Part shown: piece by piece, positions 48,661 to 61,323 of the stretch
Numbering within the stretch: position 1 is the first letter of the stretch
Layout of the letters: each line of letters begins with the position of its first letter
Source: Paragyromitra xinjiangensis
Taxonomy: Eukaryota; Ascomycota; Pezizomycetes; Pezizales; Discinaceae
NCBI GenBank assembly: GCA_038503065.1
Contig: JBCAMK010000001.1
Span: 3,782,001-3,846,000 of the forward strand
Reading direction: 5' to 3'
DNA: 64,000 bases
Notes under the pieces: generated by a model
Databases searched by the model: none
What the model was told of the DNA's origin: nothing
The model's input: the letters and a program-made list of their open reading frames with translations, nothing else
Program-made: the position numbers and the translations under genes

Positions 48661-48789
48661 AAACGAGGCCGTCCTGCAACTGCTAGAAAGGAAAAATTAG
48701 GTCAAGGCTCTCGTGAAGCTGCTAGGACCCAAAAGTACAGCCACTACAACCAGTTTGGCTATCATGTAACGACTTGCAACATCCTTCCT
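48661..48789 (+). mobile_element. Mutated transposase C-terminal zinc-knuckle relic
   Basis: The plus strand reads Lys-Arg-Gly-Arg-Pro-Ala-Thr-Ala-Arg, then a linker and a CCHC-type zinc knuckle (48736-48777) with spacing x2, x4, x4. Three of the four expected metal ligands are Tyr (TAC, TAC, TAT) and only the last Cys remains. Each change equals CpA to TpA on one strand, the preferred RIP change. Such a basic linker plus knuckle ends several fungal DDE and Mutator-like transposases, so the element class is not decided. Confidence 0.6.
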
Positions 48790-51121
48790 ACCTCAATACC
48801 TACGGTCTAGATCCCCATATTTGTAGCTTAAAGCTGCGAGTACTAGCAGCGACTGGAGCCCTAAAAATAATTCATGACCTCACAACAATGTAGTTTACTG
48901 TAGAGTGCTCTGACTTATAACTTCTAAAATAAAGACAGTTTTTTTTCTCTTTTTTTTGCTTAGCGATGTAGGGTTCAATATTCCACTTAATAGGTTGAGG
49001 GGCAGTTTACACCCCCAGGGTATCCCAGAACCGTACCTCTAAGTCGAGAGGCAGTCTGCACCCTCGCTCAAAACTAACTTTGTTTATCCTTTCATCATTT
49101 TTCCATCACTCAGATTCCTTCGCACCTTATACACATTTCCAACCTATCCACAAAATCTACCACAAACAATAAGCAGAGTCTGAGTCCACATGTTATACTG
49201 ACTCAATGCATGCGCATCACCTCTATATCCTCTGGAGCAAGGAGTTAGTTGGCGAGGAATGACCATCTATGTATATCGTAACATTAATATTATGAGCGAA
49301 AGGCTACAATATCTTAGACACCACCCGATCGAGTACACAACTACATACATATATCGATCTTCTTCTCCCTTTCCCTTTATCACAACAGTGACTGCTTAGT
49401 AAAACGACCTGAAGGGGTATAGGCTCCACTGCGGTCAAAAGCCAGCTTTGCACCTTCCTAAAACCAGATTCCACGATAAAAAATCTAGCGCCAAACTTAG
49501 ATATCAAAACTCAAGGGGCTTCAACCCGATAACAGTCTACGAGATACGATTTAGCAGTACAACATTTCCAGCCCTTACCTAAAGAACGCTCACAATTTGC
49601 ACAAGTAGCGTAACATCCGGTTTACAGTACCTCCATCTATTATGCTTCCCTCAGTTAAGCAGAAGAAGCAGAAGAACTTGGGCACCTCCGAAATCTTTAT
49701 CAAAAAGAATAAAATATTAAAATACGGTTTCCACACAGCCCAGTCGGAGGGGAATAAACCAGAAATAAACCCCCATGAAGAACAGCCAAACAGAATGACA
49801 GACTTCTAGCTCCTTAGAGAGTGACTGTTCCGTTACTCGGGGCCATTGCGCAATCCAAGCTTCTGACCTGACATCTATGTTTCCATGACTCCACCGAGTG
49901 ACGCTTCATGAATCCAATATTACCCTCTTAAATGAACCCAACAATCTATCAGTCACACACTAAGCACTAACCTTAATGAATTCAAGCAATATCTACAGCT
50001 TTTCGCTAAACTCGTCAAGTTCTCGACCCTCCGCCCCTAGTTACTTGCCAATATACTACAATAGTGGATCCGGAGATTGCAGGGTTGGGACAGAACTGTG
50101 CACGGAACCCCGTCAGCGAACAAAATAACAGCAGATTATGAGGGAAGCCGGCTACGACCGGAACCAACAAAAAGCTTAAGATGAGTTTCTCTAAATTAAA
50201 GTGGCAGTTAGTAAGTGATAGTTCATGACCTATATACAGCGGATTAATAAAGCTCCGGAGGTGAACCAAAATAGCGTGTGAGTAGAGCCTAAACTCACTG
50301 CACCTCTACCCATTGAGTGACATTCTTTGATGTTGGTTTGGGATAACCCTAACCCTAACCGCACCCCTGGCAGGCACAGTTCCAAGGCACCTGTACCACC
50401 ACGCCGGAATGATAACCAGCTACCGAAAGATACCCGACCCGGCTGGCGGTAAAACGCACATGTGGATACACATTATCCAAAAACTGGAAGTGGCGACCTG
50501 TGGGGGCTATACGTACGAGGCACAAAGGCAAGGTAAGTTCGCGCGGTAGGAGGAGCTTTTCGGTTAGATTTTGTCTCAAAGTAGCTCCATTTCTAAGCCC
50601 GAATCTAGAGTATCTGATAGGCAGATTGCAGAGGCGCGGTATATTTTTTTTTCAGCTTAAGCTGTGTAGGAACACGCGTGCGTTGACATCAGAACAGGTT
50701 TTTTCAATTGGAAGATAGGTCGCCGTCGATCAGGAGATCTGGAATAGTAAGTAAGGAAAGAGAAACCGAGGTTGGAACCTCCTTGTCAGTTTAGAGGTGA
50801 TTGATGGGCGTGCAGCGGCACACGCATCATGTTGACCGTCAGGAGCGTTTCACGATGCTGATGCAGGATGTTTCGAAATTCCGAGACGGGTATAGGAATG
50901 ACATCCGTGAGACTACGTCGCAGCATCGCCGTTCTATAAAAATACTGTGCGAATGCCAAGAATAGAGGCCGCTCTTATGAATTTTATAATACGAATGGTT
51001 TATTTATGTTGCCCGACTTCAAACTACCTGCATACGCATTGTGGCTCGTGTTTATGCATGCATCTTGGGCAGGTTGGAAGTTACATATGTATGTCTGCCA
51101 GATTTTATACAATAGATATAA
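48790..51121. other. Gene-poor stretch with telomere-like repeat
   Basis: I see no gene. Short frames at 50.0-50.7 kb have no family features. A telomere-like array lies at 50344-50360. Confidence 0.5.
50344..50360. repeat. Short telomere-like repeat (CCCTAA)n
   Basis: The bases TAACCCTAACCCTAACC contain three CCCTAA-type units (TTAGGG on the minus strand), the telomere repeat of most filamentous fungi. At this length it may be chance, a filled break or a telomere-factor binding site. Confidence 0.7.
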
Positions 51122-52313
51122 TTATTCCTCTTCAACCACCTTCTTTTTCCCTTTTGAACCCTTTGCGGCCGTTTTCTTTGCTGGAGCTTTCTTGAACGAT
51201 TCGACTGAGACGTCACTAGCCTTCCACAAGTACCACATATATAGACCTAAGAATGTTAGCAGGGAAAGGTACTTGATTTCAGAAATAGAAGAAGCCAGGC
51301 ATACTTCTGTAAGGCCTAAACATCTCCGATTGCTCGATCATATCGCCCTCCGACATGTACTTCCATTTACCTTTGCCGCAAGTCTTCAGCTTTCTCACAT
51401 CGCGGCCCGCAATCACAGCTTGACCGCGCTGAATCCCGAGGTCCCCCAGAGAGAAAACATCCATTCGTTTCAACCCGAACATGAGGAACATTTCGGCGGA
51501 CCAGACTAACCTTTCATCAGAAAGCTGGCCTCCCGCATAGATCATTCAAAGTTAAAAATGAGACTTACCTCCAATCCCTCGGACCTCTACTAACTTCTTT
51601 ATTATCTCCTCGTCGCTGGCATTTGATAATATCTCCACTGATAAATCTCCATTTTTGAAATGCTCAGCTAGAGAGCAAACATATTCCGCCTTTCTTCCGG
51701 ACAAACCAGCTGTTCGTAATGTCGCGTGATCACGCTTCAAGATCATTTCAGGTGTTGGAAAAGATAAATCCTCCTCGGCAAGCTCCTCCTCGAATAGAGC
51801 TACAAACTTCGCCTTGATCGATCTCGCAGCAGCACTGCTGACTTGCTGTGAAATAATACCGCTGGCGAGACTATGGAAGGGGTCCACTTTCTCCGCAAGC
51901 CCCTCCTTAGAAAAAAAGGTGCACTCGTGTTTTTCAACCAGCGGTCCAAACTTTGGCTCAACCTTCAGCAGATGTGCGATGCCTTCTTTCAACATCTCAC
52001 TCGTTGTTGATGTTGGGGCTGAGCCATATGATAAGACGGTTTCTGAGGCTGGAGGAGATACCAGCGGTGCATTCGTAGCTGTTGGAGATGCAGGACGAGT
52101 AGCTGGGGCCGACGAGGCAGAATTCCGAGGATAGCGAACAGTCATGGCCTTTTCAGGACCCGGTACCAGTGTATCAAGACCATCTTTTGCTATGATTTTC
52201 GATATCGATGCCTTCGTGGCAGCTGATGTTGCTTTTGTCCGTTTCGTAATCCCCCCTTTCGTTGCCTTAAGCGATGATGTAAGAAGACTTTGCGAGCGTG
52301 TAGCGACAACCAT
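51122..52313 (-). CDS. MAG1: DNA-3-methyladenine glycosylase (HhH-GPD family)
   Basis: I predict three exons (52313-51569, 51505-51305, 51246-51122), giving 356 residues. The first 110 residues are Ser/Ala/Thr-rich and may carry targeting signals. The HhH-GPD domain has FHSLASGIISQQVSSAAARS, LRTAGLSGRKAEYVCSLAEH, then the helix-hairpin-helix EVRGIGVWSAEMFLMFGLKR across intron 1. The catalytic Asp lies in VFSLGDLGIQRG. Exon 3 supplies the conserved Pro-Tyr-Arg-Ser-Leu-Tyr-Met-Trp-Tyr-Leu-Trp-Lys and a basic Lys-rich tail ending Glu-Glu-Glu. The enzyme removes alkylated purines as the first step of base-excision repair, in the nucleus. Introns are 63 and 58 bp with GTAAGT and GTATGC donors. Confidence 0.94.
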
Positions 52314-55300
52314 GATTTCAACTATGGTTTATATGGGTCTTAACACTGCGTATCGAATTATTGAAAGGTAGAGCTACTTTCCCTAGAATACTGCCAAGTT
52401 ACTTATCGTTTTCACTTGGTGTCGCGTTGATGACTATGCCAAGACCTGTGACAAACCCGTATTCGCTTCTAGCCGAAGAAACCATAATTGGCTCAGCCGT
52501 AAGCCCTGGCCCTTGAATGAAACATTACGGTAAGCTTTCTCCGATAGCATTCGGTGTCTCGAGCTCGAAACAGAAGTTATCGCCTGGTGTGAACGTTAGT
52601 ATCCGAATCACGAATGAAACCTAGCTCCATAGACCTTCGGGTACTCTTCTTAGCACCATCGATTTGTGAGCTTGTGGTTGATAACGATCAGCTCAGATGG
52701 TCCTGTATCAGAAGTACGATGCAATTTCGCCTGATATTTCATAGGGTCCGCTAGCAAATAAATAGGTAGAGCGAGAAAACAGGAATTATCAGTGCGACTT
52801 GCTAGGGAGTGAACACAACTACTGGCGTGAGCTGTAAGGAATATTCTCGGGACATGTCAAGTATAAAGTGGACACGATATACACAATGCCGTGTTCACAA
52901 TGTCCAATGTCCTGATGTCGTAACACACTATACGAACTCCCCGCTGAAATGATCCATAATTATCGAATGCATTGCATCTCCCCCTTTAACAGTCAGGTGT
53001 ATCCACAGATCTCGTGGCGCATCGCAGACAAACTGATGTCTAAAACATAGACAGGCCGATGCAAATATCGATATATAATAAGTCATGAGTAGAAACACAG
53101 TCCATTCGAGAAGTCTCGGATACCTACTTAATGCTGGCTTGCCGTTTCGCAGCCTGACCAGACTTAGTGGGTGATGTAAGTCATAGTATATCACTCACCT
53201 TGACATCTTCGCGAAGTTTCTCAAATCAGAGCAGCTGGGCACATCAATTTAGGCCCCTGGTTTAGATCTTCCATATGCCAGCATGTCCTACCAATGATTC
53301 TATGCTCTGTATTCCAATTAAAGCTATACGCCAGAACCGAAGGGGGATACGTAAGCCGCACATTGGCAATCCTGCACGCAATTATTTAGAGGTCTGAGCT
53401 CCTATATCAAATTCAAGTTGTTTATTTGTTGGAACGTGAATGCGATCAACTGCTGATTATGTATTGGCGCATCGGTGCAGGAAGAAATAAGCTTTCCGTT
53501 CGCAACCAGCTGCGTCCTAGACCCATAGGAATGTAATTGTCCCTGCCTCTAGTGCAGAAGCATTAAACTCAGCACTTCGGACAGGCAATTCCTAAAAGCA
53601 CAACTCTGTAGAACTTTGTTTAGAACGATTATTGATGTGGAGATGCTCAAGATGCTTGTTTTTTTTCTCAATAGCCACTGGCAAGGTCCAAGGGCGTGCC
53701 TATCGGATATCCGGTCATGGAAGTAGGCCAGTCTTAAACAGTCCCAAGTTCCTACATATTTGCACTTTACTTTTGTCCAATGACGACAGAATTGCACGTG
53801 AAGTTACTGTTACCTAACCAAATGTGATTGTGCATACGTACTGCTCTATCAAGGCGCATGTTGCTCATGGGCTGTCTTATCTTTGGTGCGAAAAAAAAAA
53901 ATTCTCCGTGTGGGAGATGCTTGGTCTTTCGACGGGTAGACCGGATGGCTTGCGTCTCAGTGTGCGGGGAATACGATCGCAGTCAAGCTAAACGATATAG
54001 CTTCAAGGAAAACTCGGTAGTGTTTATGGAGGGCGCTCAAGTGCACATCTCGCAAGAAGAAAAATTGACGAGATCTCACTGCTTTAGAGTATGATTAATA
54101 CTTACATGCGAGCCGAGCCGCGAAGTCCCGGATACCGAGCCTCAGGTACCGAAGTTTAACCCAGGGATTTGAATTAGAGATCGGGTACCTACTGTGTCCT
54201 CGGGGTTGCCGGTAGGACAAAATGTTCGATTGCAACTTGGAGGAGGTCTAGCCAACAAAATAGCTGACTACGTACTTGAGACGTAACTGCGCTGAAATTC
54301 GCGAATGCTGGTGGACAGCAGCCAGTCGTAGCCCACACAACATGCAAGCAGCGACCAGGCTGTCAAACAACGTGAAAGACAACAGACCAGTGTCCCAGAG
54401 CTGCAGGTGGTGGCAACTCCCCCTGCTGGAGTGGAGCGGATCGAGAGAAGCCTACTCGTTGCCATTGAAGTATGTATATGTATCTGCGGGGCAAGATCCC
54501 CCAGATTTCCGAATGCTCAGAAATGATGTCTGATTCCCTTTGCTGAGCCAAGATTCACGAAAGCCCACAGGAAGTTTTCCCGACTCTAGCTTTCTGGATA
54601 TCCCTGTCGTCACGTCACGAATTCCTGCTTCGCGAAGTGTGCCGTAGTCCGAGGTAACTTCACTAGCCACAGCGATAATAAAGTATCTCCACAATTATCT
54701 GTTGCTCTTTAGCCAGGAGCGGCACGAGCATCCATGTATCCAGGCGAGATGCGACAGGAACGACGCGGAGTGAATACAAACGGGGAAGAACTTGAGACCC
54801 TCAGTAATCGGAAATTCTGCCAAGAAAGAAATTCCCAGAAATTCCCAGAAATTATCATCCCACATAATTCGTTTCCGGGCTTCTCACTGGAAGTTTGGTG
54901 AGAATTGGAGATAAAAGTTGGATAGCGATCCGGATTTCCTCATTCCGCGGCCTAAAAGAGCGATCGGTTATGGGTCTAGCGGAAAAGCAACCGAGCCTGC
55001 TGCTCAAGACCTTGGATGATCGAGCTGTTCCGGTGTCGAGGAAACGAGGCAGCCACAGCCAGGAGATTGGGGTGGCAGGGGTAAATCTTGGCCTCTTGGC
55101 ATCTTTTTACGGCAAGCTTTGGCTGGGTATCGGCACACCAAAATGGAATGTTCAATATAGTCGCTGGGCAATGACCAACTTCTGTGGACAGAAATCCAGA
55201 TTCTAAGGCGGTTGTGAAAACGGACGTGTGGCAGGCCAACATTCAATGTAGACTTGGTCGCTGACGTCTGTTTCGCAATTGCTATTTCTGACATACTTGC

Positions 55301-56134
55301 ACTTTCCTTATGCCGCACACACCTATCGAATTGTTGAGGCGGAGGGGTTATTTGTGGCAAGATCAAAACGTTTCTCGGAACAGTTCATGCTTCACAGATG
55401 CCCTTCTATCGACAGAGGATTGGATTCTATGAGATCAATGGAAACGGAGTGCTGTCACCTAACGAGTCCGTGCTAAGCTGGGTACATGTAATTCCCAGTT
55501 TACAGAAAGAGAAGGATTGCACCTCTTGGAAAGGCATTTCTTGTTTCCAGTTGAGAGATGCAGAGCTGGAATAATTGAACAGGTGGAAATCACGGTCCTG
55601 CCAATCAAAGCCCCTAGCATATGCCGGGCTCAGAGCATTCCGCCGTAGCCACAGCTGGCCAGGGACCACCACGCTCTGTTCCCTGACAGCAAATCTAACT
55701 TTTGCGGCCAGACCACCTGCTCCTTCCGCTGCTTCGTCCAATTCCAGCAAGCGTGCTGCGTGTCTTGTCGTCCACAGTGGGTTTCCCTCCCGTGTGCTCC
55801 TTTTCTTTTCTCCCCACGGTCCCCTTTCCCCTTTGGCTCCCAGTTTCCGCCACCCTTTTTCATTCAACAGTTCCCGCCAACGTCGTCGTACTCTTCGTCT
55901 TCCTCTCTTCTTCTTCTCTTCCTTCTCCTCGTTCCTCACTTACTTCTTCTTCACAGTCTCTCGTTGAACAGCTTCTCTCAAACTCTCACTTTCGTTGATC
56001 ATCTCCTTCTCTCAGTTCGTTGAACCGAGCAACAAAGTAGAGTTTGCTTTGAGTTTCCGCTGCCTTTTCAAATCCCCTATTGCATCAACACCATCACCGT
56101 CACCATCAACATACACTATTAATAATACAACACA
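52314..56134. other. Long intergenic stretch
   Basis: I see no gene in 3.8 kb. The last 400 bases before ECM33 are strongly CT-rich on the plus strand (55,700-56,100), typical of a highly expressed fungal gene's promoter and leader. The decamer AGAAATTCCC repeats near 54826-54856. A TACATGTA palindrome lies at 55483-55490. Confidence 0.5.
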
Positions 56135-57432
56135 ATGCCTTCTCTCAGATCCTTCTTCCTGGCTTCGCTCGCGTGTGCTGGTGTTGCCAACGGTATGTGA
56201 CGTCTCATTTATACATTCCATCATCTAGTCGATTATTTCATGTCGCTAATAAACACCAGCCAATACATGCAAACAGGACTACACCATAAACAGCGATGGA
56301 GATGTTAGCCAACTCGATGGGTGTGATATCGTCAAGGGAACTATTACCGTTGGTACTGGTGTCGTCCAATTGTTGATTTCGGATGTGCAAGAAATCCAAG
56401 GCGATCTCGACATCAAGGGAGTTTCTGGACTTACTTCGATCTCTGCTCCAAAGTTGAACAGCATCTCTGGTGGCTTCAATCTTCAGGAGTTGACGGTTCT
56501 TCAAACCCTCAGCTGCCCTGCACTCACAAAGGTTGGCACCATAAACTGGGTTACCCTTCCTGCCTTGAAGGCTTTGGAGTTTACTGCAGAGGTTACCGAG
56601 TGTCAAGAGGTCCTGATCACCGATACCTGGCTTACTTCTCTCGACGGTATCAATTTGGTAACAGCCGATATCTTCAACATCAACAATAACAAGTACCTCA
56701 AGACCGTCAATGTTGCTCTCGGTAATGTCACTGGTGCTCTTTCAGTTGAGTTCAACAGCAAAGGCGTTGATGTTTCGTTCCCGGATCTCGTCTGGGCCAT
56801 GAACATCACTATCCGTGATGCTGGATCTGTCTCATTCCCTAAACTTACGGAAGTCAACTCGACCATTGCATTCATCAACAATACATTTACCGAATGCCAA
56901 TTCCCCGCTCTGACAGAGGTCGGCCAGTCTTTCGCTTTCAACAGCAACACGCAGCTTACCAATATCACTGCTACTAAGCTCGAGAGCATTGGTGGTACTT
57001 TCCAACTTGCCAACAACACCAAGCTCCTTAGAATCGATAGCTTTGAGGCTTTGACTACCGTTGACGGCTCTATTGATTTCTCTGGTGCTTTCAACTAGTA
57101 TGTTGCCTACTTCTGGTATTTTATTGGGTTTTAACGCTAACTGTAATAGTGCTACCCTTCCTTCCCTAGATGACGTTCGTGGTGGATTCAACGCCCAGAC
57201 TACCGCAAATTTCTCTTGCACGGAGTTCGACAACTACCATAACAATGGTGTCATCAAGGGTGATGGATACAAATGTGCAGGAAAGCTTGATGAGGCCAAG
57301 TCTTCTACTGGTGGTGCTTCTACTTCTGGCTCCGGAGGCAGCAGCGGCAGCGACAAGCCTGGATCTGCTGCCCGTGCAGGAATCAGTGTTTTGGCTTTGT
57401 TAGCGGCTGGTGTTGCCATGTTGGCTCTGTAA
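56135..57432 (+). CDS. ECM33: Ecm33/Sps2-family GPI-anchored cell-wall protein
   Basis: I predict three exons (56135-56192, 56260-57097, 57150-57432), giving 392 residues. The signal peptide MPSLRSFFLASLACAGVANA is split from the mature part by intron 1. The body is made of receptor-L-domain-like repeats of about 25 residues (for example LTSISAPKLNSISGGFNLQE) with several Asn-x-Ser/Thr sites. A Cys-containing segment, a Ser/Gly-rich stalk (STGGASTSGSGGSSGSDKP) and a hydrophobic C-terminus (ISVLALLAAGVAMLAL) match a GPI-anchor signal. Ecm33 proteins are needed for normal wall structure and for correct outer mannoprotein layering. Introns are 67 and 52 bp. The first junction falls exactly in the signal-peptide end, a conserved position. 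Confidence 0.95.
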
Positions 57433-60222
57433 ATGTGTAACTGGAATTTTGTCGCGTTTTAGTGTCTTGTCAATTTACCACGCTTGCTGTCCTGGATATT
57501 AGGATGTTAGGTTAATTATTCCCTAGTTTCCTGGTTCCAGGGGTTGGAGATTGGAAAAGATGATGAGGCAATGAGGTTGGGTTCGCTTGATAAAAATGTT
57601 TCGGTTTCTTTTTGTGTTTCTGGTTTCGCTGTTGGTTTCCCTTTTTCTTCCGGTCTTGGAGGACGACGGTCGGAAGGTATATAGTATCGCAAAGGTGGTA
57701 CGTCGTTCTCTTATTCACAATACATGGTAATTGGGTTTCTTTTTCCGTAACTATTCCCATTTTTCTCTTTAACATGCATAGCCCTCTTTTGAATTTTCCA
57801 GTTTTGTTTTCCGTCTACTGTTTCTCTTTAAATACCTTGTAGTACAGCTATTCAAGCTACCTTTTTTTTTTTTTGCTTCATGTTCTCAGATGCCTTGGTG
57901 ATGGAATGTCGATACTCGAATATAAATGAATCAGGCATCTTTGCAATATTCTTGAATGACTTTCGAAATCAACTTGAAGTTCACTGCAGTAACATTGTTG
58001 TTATATTCACTAGAGACATGCGTAAGCAAATAGACTTCAGACTGTCCCACACCAATTCCTAGTCAGTTGATGGCACAGACTCGCTGACAAAGAATATCTA
58101 TCTATCAAAAGTGTCATCTTATTTCGCACACCCATGTTTGCACGAATCTCAGCTCGAGACTGGGCAGATGTTCGGAGATTCCTTCTCGCCTAAAATTTGT
58201 CCACCAGCCTTTATTTCTGTTGCCTCTCGGAGCAGAATTGGTATCGAAGCAGATGCAGTTGACCTTGGGATTTTCGGTTGGGCGTAACGAAAGCTAGCTG
58301 GATGTTGACGCATGAAGACGCAAGTAAGAACCCATCTTGGCTCGCCAAATGATTGTCGGAGACTCATGCAGGACATCATGCATACGCACCGGTGATCCGA
58401 AAGTGGTCAGTCATAGACCTTTGGGAGCTTTAACCAGGTTTACAATCGCGAATATAATGGGAACTGTAGAGATAGCCCCCCTTCTTACAGTGTGTATGCG
58501 CTGTGTCCTAACCTCCTCTAACGCTGTCAAATAACATATGCAGCATCGTAGCAGACGACATGATTCACACTGTTATGGCTAAGTACATACTGGAATCCTG
58601 AGAGACGGAAATGGGTTGTTTTCTTGCTGCTTCCACATGTCCATATTAGGGATTCCTGCTTTGTGCTGCTTTCTGCCTTGTAGCCTGTATTATGTCCATA
58701 AACGAGATCTCCGCTTCCCCGAATCTTTGTCCCACGGCCGAAGTTTGCATTGCTTGCGGGGATTTTCGTTGCCGTCATTGACCCATTGGCCCGTCTTCGA
58801 TTTGAAGGTTCGTGGTAATCTAGAGGGTTTCGGGCAGCGACATATCTCTCCCTGTTCTGTCACCAGTGGCAAAGAGGAACATAACCCGTGGATGATGGCT
58901 GTTTGTGGCCTTCGGGGCCTTCGATTCGTTATGGTATTAATTCTGAGCTGATGCCTAGGCCCTTCAACGGCGGAATAATTAAGTGATCGGTCACCCCGTT
59001 GTTTCAATCCTTTACGGTCATCATGTCTCAATCGCAAGAGAGAGAAAACTCCCGCAGTCCTTGCTGCAGATCCGTCAAGTAGACAGCCCATATTCGTGGT
59101 ATCTGGATCAGAATCGTACTCCGAGGTGCCGATTAGATTTGTCACTACCCCTTGCTAGATATCGTCGAAGAGGGTAAAAAGTTGACAGCTATACCAGCAG
59201 AATATCTCAGAGATTCAAGTTGAGATGAACGGCCGGGCCGAGTCGCACGCAGGGCATTCCGACCACGAGATTGATCGTGTTGGTGCTGGGTTTGGCTGCT
59301 CCAGGTAAGGGGTCCCGGAAGTCTCTAATATTAGACTAAAAGCCCGTCAGAAAAGAATCATTTTGGTTTATGGGATCGACTGAATCGGCAGTATATCCTC
59401 TTTGCGTGTGTCCGGACAGCAGGAGAATATGATGCTTCCTCGTGGTCAATCTGCTTCTCTCCCGACCCCTGGAAGCTTATTACTGCAGGCACACATCGTC
59501 CAACATATATACGGATCGAATTAAGATTATTAGCCCTTATTTTTCTTGTGATGCAGTGAGTATCAGACATCAGTGTCTTTGATGGCTTTGGGCAAGTGAA
59601 GGTTTGCTTTTTCTCTCTCTCTCTCTACGCCCATGGCTTACGAATCTAGTAAGAAAGAGGGAATATTTTGCTCAGTAGCCGTGAGACATTGGGAACTCTC
59701 GCGGGTGTTGGTATCAAGGTGGGGGGGCACGGTCGATTTCTCGTGTTTAACGGATGATCCCCCTTCGGCCCCACCTCGTTGAGCATGAGAGGGGCTGTGA
59801 TTTTCTGATATGCTAAGGGGTCCATGTATTTGACGGGCAGTTGATCACCATCTGCAGTTTTGGTACTATTAGGGGGCTGTATATCAAGGGCAGGCTGCCC
59901 ATATTACTCCACTTCTTGCTCATCGCCTCCCACTATCTTTCTTCAGTTCTTCCTTCGCTCGCATCAGCTTGAGTAGGATCCGTTCATTAATTTGTCTTTT
60001 TATATCATACCGGTGCTTTTGGTCGATATTGAGCCAGCTTATTCTTCTATCTTTGTTCACTATCTGTGGTTCCGGTTTTCGATCAACTACATTCAATTCC
60101 TACGAAACTATGACTATGATGGCGTCTAAATCTTGTGCTAGTCAAGCCCTTCCGTATGCCAACACAGTATCCTCAAACTGTATATAAACAGCTAACCTGA
60201 GTTCAGACCCCTCAGCTCGCTG
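57433..60222. other. Intergenic with promoter and leader of the bHLH gene
   Basis: The first part is the ECM33 3' flank. The last 300 bases form the bHLH leader. I see no other gene. Confidence 0.5.
60110..60187 (+). other. Upstream open reading frame in the bHLH leader
   Basis: A 26-codon frame starts at ATG 60110 (with two more in-frame ATGs at 60116 and 60119) and ends at TAA 60187, 35 bases before the main ATG. It could limit translation of the transcription factor. Its use depends on the real transcription start, which is unknown. Confidence 0.45.
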
Positions 60223-61107
60223 ATGCGGACTTATATGCATTCACGACCTGAAAAGACAAAGATGGCTGCAGAGGCGGAACATGAATACAAATCATTTCGA
60301 GGTGGCCCCCCGACTATCATTGAACCATCCCGTGTCGAGCCCTCCCAGCCAGGATACCAACAGAGCCACTTGGTTATGCCAACTCCCACATCATTGGCCT
60401 CAGGTCATCTTTCTATCGCAGAACCTTCCAACTATCATAATGTTCCGGATATGGAAAGCCTTGGGTTTTCGATGATAAGCCCAATATCTCCTCGAGCTCG
60501 CTGTCCTTCTTTGACCGACTCGCTTCTGTCTTCGACAACCTGCACATCTCCGGGAAGCCATAGCCCAACAACGCCAATCTCAGAGCGAGGAAGCATTTCA
60601 TCTGTCTATGGCGATGGGAGGGGTAATGCTATATCTAGTGGCCCATCTTACCGAGATATTCAGCGCAATCATCATCGCCATGAGCATGACCATCACCGCC
60701 AGCACCGGGTTTCGAAGCCATACCAATTCTCTAGCCGACCTCGGTCCAGCGATTCGCCGCCTCCTGTACCAATGGCTCGTTTAACCATATCTGGGGCCTT
60801 GGAACATGGCAAAGAAAAGATGACGAAGCACGAGAAACGACGCATCAACCATCTTAATTCCGAGAAGAAGCGTCGGGAGAATATCAAAGATGGCATGGAT
60901 GCGCTTTTGAAGCTGGTTCCTCAATGCACCGACCCCCAGATGTCGAAGGCGAATATCCTGAAGAAGACTAGAGAGTTTATTTTAGAGCTTCATGATGGAA
61001 CTAGGAACCTGCAGATGGAGATCAAGCGCACGCGTCAGGAGAATGACGAACTGCGCCGGTATGTAGGCCATCAGCAAGATCCTTACAAGTTTGTTTGCCA
61101 TTCGTAG
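60223..61107 (+). CDS. Basic helix-loop-helix transcription factor
   Basis: This is one uninterrupted frame of 294 residues from ATG 60223; a later ATG at 60262 is possible. The N-terminal 190 residues are Ser/Pro/His-rich and disordered. The bHLH domain lies near the C-terminus (about residues 205-265). Its basic region HEKRRINHLNSEKKRRENIK has the Glu-x-x-Arg pair that contacts the E-box half site. It is followed by helix 1 (GMDALLKLVPQC), a short loop and helix 2 (KANILKKTREFILELHD), which runs into a coiled-coil tail (MEIKRTRQENDELRRY). The protein should dimerise and bind CANNTG sites; targets are unknown. A TTTC microsatellite lies in its 3' flank. Confidence 0.9.
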   Translation: MRTYMHSRPEKTKMAAEAEHEYKSFRGGPPTIIEPSRVEPSQPGYQQSHLVMPTPTSLASGHLSIAEPSNYHNVPDMESLGFSMISPISPRARCPSLTDSLLSSTTCTSPGSHSPTTPISERGSISSVYGDGRGNAISSGPSYRDIQRNHHRHEHDHHRQHRVSKPYQFSSRPRSSDSPPPVPMARLTISGALEHGKEKMTKHEKRRINHLNSEKKRRENIKDGMDALLKLVPQCTDPQMSKANILKKTREFILELHDGTRNLQMEIKRTRQENDELRRYVGHQQDPYKFVCHS

Positions 61108-61239
61108 CTGTATTTTCGTTTCTTTCACGCTCTTTACGTTTTGTTGTTGATGCTATCTATGTTACCTATGGTTTTTGTGTTTTGATATTTGAAAAATTGG
61201 GGTCTGTTTTGGGATTTGCTGGGATCGTAATATAATTTT

Positions 61240-61323
<84 letters not shown>

